Origin: Microcaldota archaeon
Lineage (GTDB): Archaea; Iainarchaeota; Iainarchaeia; JAADDC01
DNA: 20,668 nt
NCBI GenBank assembly: GCA_027043825.1
Contig: JALUER010000080.1
Span: 7,882-28,549, forward strand
Direction of reading: 5' to 3'
The stretch's first letter is position 1. Each line of letters opens with the position of its first letter. The translations under genes and the position numbers were made by a program. Shown piece by piece: positions 15,068-20,668 of this stretch. Below the pieces are notes generated by a model, which saw nothing but the letters and a program-made list of their open reading frames with translations, made no database searches and had not been told where the DNA came from.

Positions 15068-15089
15068 GTAAGTATTTATCACCCAGGGG

Positions 15090-15098
15090 TTATAAAAA
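15090..15098 (-). promoter_or_regulatory. TATA box for membrane protein copy B
   Basis: Minus-strand TTTTTATAA is centred 27 nt before ATG 15067. The stop codon TAA of pop5 forms its end. Confidence 0.6.
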
Positions 15099-15392
15099 GC
15101 CTTTCCGCCGTAGACCCTCCACCGTCCCTGCCACCACCGTCCTCAGGAGGAACTCCCCCCTACCCAATACGATAGCCGCCCTAACGGCGTCCACGTATTC
15201 CCTGTTAACGGAGATGAGTACCTTCCCGTCCTTCTCTTCCACCCTTGGGTGTGCCAGGGCCATCCCCAGGACCCCCAGGTACCTACGGATCGCCGAGACC
15301 ACGAACTTACCGGGGTTCTCCGGTCTCTCTCCCTCGAAGATAACGAGGATCCAGCGCCGCTTCTCCCGGAGGGTAGGCCTAAGGACCTTCAA
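15090..15392 (-). CDS. rnp2: RNase P protein component 2 (Pop5)
   Basis: Protein subunit that with Rpp30 activates the RNase P RNA for 5' maturation of tRNA. The 100-residue sequence has the Pop5 pattern: LREKRRWILVIFEG, then SAIRRYLGVLGMALAHPRV, and REYVDAVRAAIVLG near the C-terminus. The start is TTG at 15392, preceded by GGTGGAGGGAGA; no ATG or GTG is available nearby in frame. It overlaps the end of rpp30 by 14 bases, so the two are probably translated together, matching their function as a complex. The archaeal cluster often continues with proteasome or SBDS genes, but not here. Confidence 0.92.
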   Translation of the reverse strand: MKVLRPTLREKRRWILVIFEGERPENPGKFVVSAIRRYLGVLGMALAHPRVEEKDGKVLISVNREYVDAVRAAIVLGRGEFLLRTVVAGTVEGLRRKGFL

Positions 15393-15822
15393 GGATCTCC
15401 CTCCACCTCTTCGACACCGCCGCGTAGGAGTTTTCGAGCCTCAGCCCCAATGCCCTCCCGACGGCCGCCATATCGAGGGGGTGGACCATTTCCTCCACCT
15501 TCCTCGCTCCCGAGGCAAGGAGTATGGGCACCCTCGACCCCTGGACGATCCTCACCCACTTCACGGCCTTTCCCAGGTTCTTCTCGTTTATATCTGCCAC
15601 GAAGAGACCCAGGTGGACTCCCTTCTGGGACGCGAGGGACGCCAGGGCCGCGTCTACCTCCAGGGTGAAGATCGCCTTTGCCCTGGGGAGAAGTGCTTTG
15701 GCCTCCTTCAGTGAGGAAGCCTCGTACACCCCCTTAACGTTGGAGAGTAGTGCTATCCCCCACCTCTCCGCCACTTCCTCCATCCCGGGGGAGACCCTCC
15801 TCACGTAGTCAAAGTGCCTCAT
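15379..15822 (-). CDS. rnp3: RNase P protein component 3 (Rpp30), short form
   Basis: PHP-like barrel subunit of RNase P, partner of Pop5. Recognisable parts are GIALLSNVKGVYEASS, DAALASLASQKGVHLGLFVADI, KWVRIVQGSRVPILLASGARKVEEMVHPLDMAAVGRALGL and the final helix. The length is 147 residues against about 200-240 in most archaea; the first barrel strands and part of the middle are missing. The start at ATG 15822 overlaps the COG1325 stop (ATGA), so truncation by a wrong start is unlikely. Identification rests on both the sequence pattern and the position between COG1325 and pop5. Confidence 0.85.
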   Translation of the reverse strand: MRHFDYVRRVSPGMEEVAERWGIALLSNVKGVYEASSLKEAKALLPRAKAIFTLEVDAALASLASQKGVHLGLFVADINEKNLGKAVKWVRIVQGSRVPILLASGARKVEEMVHPLDMAAVGRALGLRLENSYAAVSKRWREILEGP

Positions 15823-16247
15823 CCTTCCACCAGCTTCCTTGCCACTTCCCTGAACTTTTCTGGTTTGGCCGGGTAGGCCTCCAGCTTGAACACTACCTTA
15901 ATTACCCCCGAAGTGCCTAAAGTTAGCCTCCCCTCGTAGGCTTCCTGTTTTTTAAAGCGGAGGTGAAGGTTCCCCCACTCGTCCAGGAACTCCTCGACGT
16001 GCCTCTTCAGGAACTCCCTGTCCTCCTCGTCCAGGTTCTTCCAGATGTGCTCCCAGACCTTCAGGGCCTCCTTCCTCTTCCCCTCATAGGTAAAAGAAAG
16101 GAAGGTATTTCCGTAGACGCCCCTGTGCTCCCGGACGACCAGCTTCTTTTCATCGAGGAAGGGGTTTACTGTCTTTACTGCCTGGAGTACCTTCTCAGGG
16201 TCTTCCGTCGACCTGACGAAGGCCCGTATGAAGACCCCGTGCATCAT
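15819..16247 (-). CDS. COG1325-type RNA-binding protein of the exosome/RNase P cluster
   Basis: A 142-residue protein of the archaeal family placed in the predicted exosome superoperon, with a dsRBD-like or L5-like fold. Its biochemical role is not established. The sequence shows IRAFVRSTEDPEKVLQAVKTVNPF, then HRGVYGNTFLSFTYEGKRKEA and a strand-helix end LTLGTSGVIKVVFKLEAYPAKPEKF. The first of two ATGs overlaps the L15e stop (ATGA), and its own stop overlaps rpp30 in the same way. This tight coupling argues for co-expression with ribosomal and tRNA-processing proteins. Confidence 0.85.
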   Translation of the reverse strand: MMHGVFIRAFVRSTEDPEKVLQAVKTVNPFLDEKKLVVREHRGVYGNTFLSFTYEGKRKEALKVWEHIWKNLDEEDREFLKRHVEEFLDEWGNLHLRFKKQEAYEGRLTLGTSGVIKVVFKLEAYPAKPEKFREVARKLVEG

Positions 16248-16846
16248 TTTAGCTTCCTCTGGTTGGCTTTCAGGGACGGCCTGGCCTTTTCAACACCCTT
16301 GCCCTTCCATCGCAGGCCCCTGCCCTTCCTTCCTGCCGACGTCTTCCCCCTGAAGGCCCTTCCCCTGTGCTGTGGTTCTGTGATCCATTTCAGGTCCGGG
16401 TCGCTCCTGATGGCCGGGTGGTGGGGGTCTACGAGGATGACCTCGTAGTAGTAGTGGCGGCCGTCTTCTCCAACGTAATAGGAGTTGAGCACCTCTAGGT
16501 TCCTGTACTTCCTGTTTGCCCTGATCTCGGCAATCCTCTGGATGGATATCCTGCGGGTGAGCTTGTTCACACCCATCCGCTTAGGCCTTCTTCCCTTGTT
16601 AGGCCTTATGTGCCTTCCGGAGCCCTTCCTTACCCTGACCCGGACGACGACGATGCCCTGCTTTGCCTTGTAGCCCAGCTCCCTCGCTCTCGTTATGTTA
16701 GAGGGCCTCTCTATCCTTACGACGGCGGGCTGGCGCCTCCACTCCATCAGCTTTTCCTTTAGCCTTGCCCTGTAGTCATAGAACTCGTCCCGGTCGTGGG
16801 AATACTCCTTCTGAAGGACGCTCCTCACGTATTGATACATCCCCAT
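16244..16846 (-). CDS. rpl15e: Ribosomal protein L15e
   Basis: Large-subunit protein of the archaeal/eukaryotic type, 200 residues, strongly basic. Hallmarks are the start MGMYQYVRSVLQKEY, LGYKAKQGIVVVRVRVRKG, RPNKGRRPKRMGVNKLT, ANRKYRNLEVLNSYYVGEDG and the Gly/Arg/Lys-rich end. ATG 16846 has GGAGGTG six bases upstream. It heads the operon with COG1325, rpp30 and pop5, as in many archaea. Confidence 0.97.
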   Translation of the reverse strand: MGMYQYVRSVLQKEYSHDRDEFYDYRARLKEKLMEWRRQPAVVRIERPSNITRARELGYKAKQGIVVVRVRVRKGSGRHIRPNKGRRPKRMGVNKLTRRISIQRIAEIRANRKYRNLEVLNSYYVGEDGRHYYYEVILVDPHHPAIRSDPDLKWITEPQHRGRAFRGKTSAGRKGRGLRWKGKGVEKARPSLKANQRKLK

Positions 16847-16910
16847 CTATCACACCTCCAGGCGGTTCGGGGTCTCCACATCCCGCCCATCCATTGGGAG
16901 GTGAGGAACG

Positions 16911-16916
16911 TTTAAA
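16911..16916 (-). promoter_or_regulatory. TATA box for rpl15e operon
   Basis: TTTAAA predicts a start near 16887 and a leader of about 41 nt ending in GGAGGTG. It lies five bases beyond the stop of the upstream gene. Confidence 0.55.
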
Positions 16917-16920
16917 GATG

Positions 16921-17784
16921 TTAGTGTGATGCCAAGAACTTTATAACCCTGGGTAACGTGTTTTGAACTCGTCTCTTAAAAGCCGTAGAAGCTCGAAGAA
17001 GTTTAGGATCGTCCCTCTTCTTTGCTTCCCTTTCAAGTTCTTCAGAGAGCTGGGAGGCGTTTTGGGCGATCCTCGCAACATCCCCCTTGATCCCTGGAGG
17101 TACAGGTACGCCCCTTTTGGAAAGCCAAGATATGAGTTTTTCTGTGACGATAAGGTCGTGGGAAAGTACTTTGGCGTTCTTGAGGTATAGGGTGAGCTTC
17201 TGGTCAAGGTGTGGGTGATAGAGAAGCTTGTAGAGTTCGTTGAACTTGATCAATAGCTCCTTGAGCAACCGTCTATGTTCCTCATCCAGGAACCCCAACC
17301 TCCTATCAACCTCGTTGGCGAGGGCCATCAGATCCTCAGAGGGACGTATCAACGGCGTCTTCAGCTCACGGATATCTCCATACTCCAGAACGCTGTCGAC
17401 GACTTCCCGGACGAATGCGTTCATTATGTCCGTCTTCTCCTGTTCTTTGCTGGTACTTACGGGTACATTCTCCAAATCTCTCAGTTCTTCGGATAGGGCC
17501 AGGAATGGGTGTAGGCCTAAGTGGAAGAAGGCGAGGGTAGAGGAAAGCAGGTCCTCTCTACCAAGATCTTTCAGGTACTTTTCTTTATTTTTCAGGATAT
17601 CATTGAGCACGTCTACGGACTTCCTCAGTACCGCTTTGTTGAAGCCAAATACGTCAGTCTTACCCCTTCCAAAATCGTATAGTGCGGTGAACAGTTCGTT
17701 TGCGGAGTCTATGTGGTGATTGGTTACTCTATGACGTTTTTTGGGTTTAATGGAGGCGTGTAGCTCGTAGAGTACCCGGCTCAC
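16921..17784 (-). CDS. Unrecognised helical protein coupled to aIF5A
   Basis: A 287-residue protein I cannot assign. It is predicted to be almost wholly alpha-helical and soluble, with charged heptad-like stretches. A His-rich basic N-terminal part (KPKKRHRVTNHH) precedes clusters such as FFHLGLHPFLALSEEL, VDRRLGFLDEEHRRLLKELL and LSEELEREAKKRDD. No catalytic or metal motif stands out. The start GTG at 17784 overlaps the aIF5A stop in GTGA, and no other start is better. GC content counted in two 60-base samples is about 40-48%, clearly below neighbouring genes, which hints at transfer or relaxed composition. It ends just before the rpl15e promoter. Confidence 0.8.
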   Translation of the reverse strand: MSRVLYELHASIKPKKRHRVTNHHIDSANELFTALYDFGRGKTDVFGFNKAVLRKSVDVLNDILKNKEKYLKDLGREDLLSSTLAFFHLGLHPFLALSEELRDLENVPVSTSKEQEKTDIMNAFVREVVDSVLEYGDIRELKTPLIRPSEDLMALANEVDRRLGFLDEEHRRLLKELLIKFNELYKLLYHPHLDQKLTLYLKNAKVLSHDLIVTEKLISWLSKRGVPVPPGIKGDVARIAQNASQLSEELEREAKKRDDPKLLRASTAFKRRVQNTLPRVIKFLASH

Positions 17785-18194
17785 TCGGTTTTCACCCTGG
17801 TGATCTTCCTGTACTCGCCGGCCTCCATGTACTCGACCTCTGCCCCGGGCTGGAGCTTGTCCCGGAGCTCCTCGTCGATGGTCGATACGGGAACCTCGAA
17901 GGTGTTGTAGTCGTTCAGGTCCATGATCTGTACCACATCCCCCATAACGGCAAGAACCTGTCCCCTCTTCCTGTGCATCACGGGTACTTCCACGTCGGCG
18001 TCCGAGGGGCGGAGGAGCTGCCTCTTCTGACCATCAAAAACCCCTATGGCCGTTATCCTCACCTTTGCCGAGCCGTGTTTCCCGGGAGAAGATATCTGTA
18101 CGTCTGTTACCCTACAGACTGCCCCATCAATGAGTATCCACTGCCCCTTCTTCACCCTTCCAGCCTTCTCGAACTTGACCTCCAGCTCTGCCAT
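17781..18194 (-). CDS. eif5a: Translation factor aIF5A (hypusine-containing)
   Basis: Binds the ribosome to relieve stalling, notably at proline-rich stretches. The 137 residues contain the hypusination loop ISSPGKHGSAKVR with modified Lys at K39, then the OB-fold domain VPVMHRKRGQVLAVMGDVVQIMDL. The frame is open to 18329, but the family begins near MAELEVKFEKAGRVKKGQW, and a TATA-like box lies 33 nt before ATG 18194. The upstream part crosses the divergent promoter. Its stop overlaps the next gene's GTG. Confidence 0.96.
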   Translation of the reverse strand: MAELEVKFEKAGRVKKGQWILIDGAVCRVTDVQISSPGKHGSAKVRITAIGVFDGQKRQLLRPSDADVEVPVMHRKRGQVLAVMGDVVQIMDLNDYNTFEVPVSTIDEELRDKLQPGAEVEYMEAGEYRKITRVKTE

Positions 18195-18205
18195 ACGACC
18201 ACCCC

Positions 18206-18213
18206 TTTTATTT
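18206..18213 (+). promoter_or_regulatory. TATA box for the DUF2226-Roadblock-MinD operon
   Basis: TTTTATTT is centred about 25.5 nt before ATG 18235; no usable Shine-Dalgarno spacing exists, so leaderless initiation is inferred. Confidence 0.55.
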
Positions 18214-18223
18214 CGTCGCACCC

Positions 18224-18229
18224 ATATAA
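18224..18229 (-). promoter_or_regulatory. TATA box for aIF5A
   Basis: Minus-strand TTATAT predicts a start near 18200, leaving a leader of only a few bases. It interlocks with the divergent operon's promoter, so the two units may compete. Confidence 0.45.
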
Positions 18230-18234
18230 GAGGG

Positions 18235-18738
18235 ATGAAGCTTCCCTCCGGAACACCCCTCATAAGGAATGAACCCGTTAAAAATGGGGACGTTTCTGCC
18301 ATCCTCTCACGAATCCCCCCTTCCTTCAACGGCTACATCGCGGTGACCGCCCTTGGCTACGACGGCGTGGAGGAAGGCATCTTCCTCGTCGACAACGGAA
18401 GCGTCACCCACGCCTACTACGTTCACCTGAAGTACGTCCACGAGGAGTGGGGGAACGCCGCCCTCCCCCCGGCCCTCAACGTCTTCTCTTCCAAGGGGGC
18501 CAACGTCGACGCGGTGGAGTTCACCCCTCCAAAACTCCGGCTCACCGCCACCTTCAACGAGCAGGCCAAATTAGATAAACCCTTCCCCCTTTCACAACTA
18601 CAGTCCAGGATACCCAAGGCCTATGACAAGAAGCACGTGCTGAACATCATAAGGCTGCGGCCTGCCGAGGAGCTGGAGCACCTGAAGCGGCTCCTCTCCA
18701 TAGGCCTTGCCTTCGGCAGGAAGGAGGACATAGGGTGA
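18235..18738 (+). CDS. DUF2226/DUF4388-like archaeal protein, first gene of MinD operon
   Basis: A 167-residue soluble protein. The N-terminal ~100 residues follow the pattern of DUF4388/DUF2226 proteins: a short start (MKLPSGTPLIRNEPV), a helix with DVSAILSRIP, then beta hairpins FNGYIAVTALG and EGIFLVDNGSVTHAYYVHL, followed by a helical and strand segment (VEFTPPKLRLTATF). The C-terminal ~60 residues are basic and helical. Family assignment is from memory and tentative; function is unknown. The frame is open upstream to 18046 antisense to aIF5A, but the TATA spacing and sequence pattern put the start at ATG 18235. Four bases separate it from the next gene. Confidence 0.82.
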   Translation: MKLPSGTPLIRNEPVKNGDVSAILSRIPPSFNGYIAVTALGYDGVEEGIFLVDNGSVTHAYYVHLKYVHEEWGNAALPPALNVFSSKGANVDAVEFTPPKLRLTATFNEQAKLDKPFPLSQLQSRIPKAYDKKHVLNIIRLRPAEELEHLKRLLSIGLAFGRKEDIG

Positions 18739-18742
18739 TGCT

Positions 18743-19171
18743 ATGGGGATACTCCGCTACTTCGTCCGGGGCGTGAAGGAGCTCGTCCGGGAGCTGGGCA
18801 TACTCAAGAGGGTGGTGAAGCCGAGGCAGGTCGCTCCCCCCACCGGGGGAAGGACCGAGGACGTGCTCCGCTACGTCAAGGCGAAGCACTCCTTGAAGGG
18901 AATAGCCCTTTTTGACCCAAAGGGCGTCCTCGTCTCCTCCACCCTCCCCTCCGAGGAGGCCGTCCGGGTCTTCTCCTATCTCCACCCATCCCTGGAGGAG
19001 CTGGACGGCAAGTACGCCATATTCAGGGACAGGCGTAGCTGGATAGCACTGTACAGGAGGAGAAGGTTTTACATACTCCTCGTCTCCCCCTACATCCCCG
19101 AGATCGTCGACCTCTGGATCATAGGAAGGGAGATAGAACGTTACCTCTGGGGGTCCTCATGGGAAGACTGA
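18743..19171 (+). CDS. Roadblock/LC7-like protein
   Basis: A 142-residue protein. Its N-terminal ~25 residues could form an amphipathic basic helix (ILRYFVRGVKELVRELGIL). From ~38 on it has the alpha-beta-beta-alpha-beta-beta-beta-alpha order of Roadblock/LC7 domains: helix TEDVLRYVKA, strands GIALFDPKGVLVSST, helix SEEAVRVFSYLHPSLEEL, strands YAIFRDRRSWIALYRRRRFYILLVS and a last helix VDLWIIGREIERYL. In bacteria and archaea such domains regulate or partner small GTPases and other P-loop proteins. Here the partner is probably the MinD-type ATPase, whose start codon overlaps this gene by 13 bases. The assignment is by motif reading only. GGGTGAT upstream serves as ribosome-binding site. Confidence 0.82.
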   Translation: MGILRYFVRGVKELVRELGILKRVVKPRQVAPPTGGRTEDVLRYVKAKHSLKGIALFDPKGVLVSSTLPSEEAVRVFSYLHPSLEELDGKYAIFRDRRSWIALYRRRRFYILLVSPYIPEIVDLWIIGREIERYLWGSSWED

Positions 19172-19932
19172 TATCCATCGCGTCCGGGAAGGGTGGTGTA
19201 GGTAAGACCACTGTGACGGCCAACCTGGGCGCTGCCCTGGCCAAGCTCGGCAACAAGACCCTCATCATCGATGCGGACATCGCCATGGCCAACCTGGGCC
19301 TCTACTTCTCCCTCCACTCGGCCCCCATCACCCTCCACGACGTCCTCATCGAGGACATCGACATCCACGACGCCATGTACGACGGCCCCTTCGGCCTCAA
19401 AATTGTACCTTCAGGGCTCACCTTCAACGCCTACCGGAAGGCAGACCCCGACAAGCTGAAGAGCGCCATAGCTCCCCTGGCCGACGAGTTCGACTTCGTC
19501 CTGGTGGACGTGCCGGCGGGGGTGGACGCGGCGGCCCGCTCCGCCATGGCGTCCACCAAGGAAATGATCCTCGTGGTCACGCCTGATCCGGCCTCTCTCA
19601 TCGACGCCACGAAGACCAGGATAGCGGCGGAGCAGCTGGGGGTCCACCCCATCGGGGCCATCGTCAACATGAGGCGGGGTGAGAAGTGGGAGGCCCCGAG
19701 GAAGAAGATCGAGGAGTTCCTGGAGCTAAGGGTCCTGGGGGAGATCCCCGAGGATCCTGAAGTTAGAAAGACCCTCCAGCTCAAGAGGCCGGTTCCCGTG
19801 GTGGTCAGGAGGGAGAACTCACCCGCCGCCAAGTCCTTCATCGCGATCGCCGCCAAGTTATCGGGTAAAACCGTGAAGAGGAAGAAGGGAGGGCTCCTGG
19901 ACAGGATATTCTCCATATTCAGACGGAGATAA
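19159..19932 (+). CDS. minD: MinD/ParA-family ATPase with C-terminal membrane-targeting helix
   Basis: Deviant Walker A ATPase of 257 residues. Visible motifs are SGKGGVGKTT (K11, K16), IDADIAMANLGLYF with catalytic Asp D40, and LVDVPAGVD in place of the common DTPAG, then VTPDPASLIDATKT. The C-terminus KRKKGGLLDRIFSIFRRR is a typical amphipathic membrane-targeting sequence, so the protein should bind the membrane reversibly in its ATP dimer form. GGGGGT five bases before ATG 19159 is a likely ribosome-binding site. No minC or minE is present. Archaeal MinD homologues place proteins in the cell, and this one is tied to a Roadblock-like partner. Confidence 0.94.
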   Translation: MGRLISIASGKGGVGKTTVTANLGAALAKLGNKTLIIDADIAMANLGLYFSLHSAPITLHDVLIEDIDIHDAMYDGPFGLKIVPSGLTFNAYRKADPDKLKSAIAPLADEFDFVLVDVPAGVDAAARSAMASTKEMILVVTPDPASLIDATKTRIAAEQLGVHPIGAIVNMRRGEKWEAPRKKIEEFLELRVLGEIPEDPEVRKTLQLKRPVPVVVRRENSPAAKSFIAIAAKLSGKTVKRKKGGLLDRIFSIFRRR

Positions 19933-19933
19933 G

Positions 19934-19941
19934 TTTAAAAA
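19934..19941 (+). promoter_or_regulatory. TATA box for the Sm-like protein gene
   Basis: TTTAAAAA just after the minD stop predicts a start near 19963 and a short leader carrying GAGGTGA. Confidence 0.55.
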
Positions 19942-19974
19942 CTCCCCCTCCTTCAATTAGACGAGGTGATGGGA

Positions 19975-20199
19975 ATGGTGAAGCGACCTTTCGACCTTCT
20001 AAACGAGGCCATCGGTCACCAGGTCCTCATCCAGCTAAAGAACGGCATGCAGATACGTGCCAAGCTCCTGGCCTTCGACGCCCACATGAACCTTGCCGTG
20101 GACGAAGCGGAGGAGATAGAGGGCGTGGAGACGAAGAGGAAGCTGGGTCGCATGCTCATCCGGGGTGACACGGTCATCTTCGTGTCCCCCTCACCCTAA
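19975..20199 (+). CDS. Sm-like archaeal protein (LSm, SmAP)
   Basis: RNA-binding protein that forms heptameric or hexameric rings. The 74 residues show the Sm1 motif (VLIQLKNGMQIRAKLLAFDAHMNLAVDEA) and the Sm2 motif (GRMLIRGDTVIFVSP), including the RGD/RGN-type loop. I start at ATG 19975 because GAGGTGA lies five bases upstream; GTG 19966 and ATG 19969 overlap that site. In many archaea an L37e gene follows directly, but here a convergent gene overlaps the last four bases. Confidence 0.95.
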   Translation: MVKRPFDLLNEAIGHQVLIQLKNGMQIRAKLLAFDAHMNLAVDEAEEIEGVETKRKLGRMLIRGDTVIFVSPSP

Positions 20200-20668
20200 A
20201 AGTCAAAGATCGTCTTCTCCTTCCCTTTCCTCCATTCGTAGCCGTCACCGACGGCTACCACTTCTACTCCAAACTCCCTCTCCAGCTCCCTGGCGATCCT
20301 CTCGGGGCCGTAGTTCAGCACCGACAGTCCAAAGTGAGTGAGCAACACCACCCTTGGACTGCTCTTCTCCAGGACCCTTCTCACCACATCCGGGTGGGTG
20401 TGGGTCCCAAGGGGCTTCATCACCTCCAGGTTGAAGATGGCCACGTCCTCCGCAAACCTTTCCATCCCCTCCCAGTAGCCGGTGTCCGAGTAGTAGGTGA
20501 CGGTGCGGCTCCCCCTCCAGACGAACCCCACCGTCTTCTCGTCGGTGTGCCTGGCGGGGATGAAGAGGAACCGACCTACCTCGTCCCCCGGCTTCACGGC
20601 CCTCCACTCCTCCACCAGGTTCAGGTGGTAGTCCGAGAGGACCCTGTAGTCTCCGCCTTCTACTACGC
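20196..20668 (-). CDS. Metallo-beta-lactamase-fold hydrolase, 5' end cut by window edge
   Basis: The C-terminal 156 residues of a metallo-beta-lactamase-fold protein; the frame stays open through base 20668, so the N-terminal part with the HxHxDH motif is outside. Seen here are FIPARHTDEKTVGFVW, the metal-ligand Asp in TYYSDTGYW, an EVMKPLGTHTHPDVVRRVLEK segment and the late ligand His in VVLLTHFG. The closest look is to archaeal RNase Z-like or general hydrolase MBL proteins; substrate cannot be deduced. It overlaps the Sm-like gene tail to tail by four bases. Confidence 0.85.
   Translation of the reverse strand, partial: VVEGGDYRVLSDYHLNLVEEWRAVKPGDEVGRFLFIPARHTDEKTVGFVWRGSRTVTYYSDTGYWEGMERFAEDVAIFNLEVMKPLGTHTHPDVVRRVLEKSSPRVVLLTHFGLSVLNYGPERIARELEREFGVEVVAVGDGYEWRKGKEKTIFDF

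Noticed and set aside
1..20668. tRNA, rRNA, CRISPR array, IS element or phage
   Set aside because: I found no cloverleaf, repeat-spacer pattern, transposase or integrase; gaps are too short to hide them, though small ncRNAs cannot be excluded by eye.

Overview
The window is a dense archaeal, almost certainly euryarchaeal, chromosome segment. The evidence is a run of archaeal information-processing genes: aIF5B, L24e, S28e, L7Ae, L15e, the FtsZ-SecE-Spt5-L11-L1-L10-L12 cluster, aIF5A, an Sm-like protein and the RNase P proteins Pop5 and Rpp30. TATA-type promoters and GGAGGTGA-type ribosome-binding sites support this. High GC, very short spacers and proteins rich in Lys, Glu and Arg suggest a thermophile. 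I cannot name the lineage from sequence alone. No rRNA, tRNA, CRISPR array, transposon or inteins were seen, and no gene-free stretch exceeds about 110 bases.

Layout: 1-2593 (minus) is the L7Ae-S28e-L24e-Ndk-aIF5B cluster, with aIF5B cut by the left edge. 2705-6106 (plus) is SMC, reading divergently from L7Ae. Its 3' end overlaps, tail to tail, a membrane-anchored Lon-type (S16) protease gene (5970-8099, minus), which is preceded by a small two-helix membrane protein. 8391-12652 (minus) is ftsZ-secE-spt5-rpl11-rpl1-rpl10-rpl12, with an extra promoter before rpl1. 12726-13580 (minus) is an alkyltransferase-like/endonuclease V fusion, divergent from a TrmI tRNA m1A methyltransferase (13610-14317, plus). 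14335-15067 (minus) holds two diverged four-helix membrane proteins that look like tandem paralogues. 15090-16846 (minus) is rpl15e, a COG1325 RNA-binding protein, a short rpp30 and pop5. 16921-17784 is an unrecognised low-GC helical protein coupled to aIF5A (17781-18194, minus). 18235-19932 (plus) is a compact operon of a DUF2226/DUF4388-like protein, a Roadblock/LC7-like protein and a MinD-type ATPase. An Sm-like protein gene (plus) and a partial metallo-beta-lactamase-fold gene (minus) close the window.

Two initiation modes recur. First genes of transcription units often have a TATA box centred about 25-28 nt before the start codon and no Shine-Dalgarno sequence, which implies leaderless mRNAs. 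Genes inside operons have GAGGTGA-type sites and 4-base stop/start overlaps. Functionally the window covers translation and RNA processing (including three possible RNase P proteins: Pop5, Rpp30 and L7Ae), chromosome and cell division (SMC, FtsZ), DNA repair and membrane quality control. The best candidates for undescribed biology are the Roadblock-MinD operon, the four-helix paralogue pair, the low-GC gene behind aIF5A, and the smc/protease antisense overlap.
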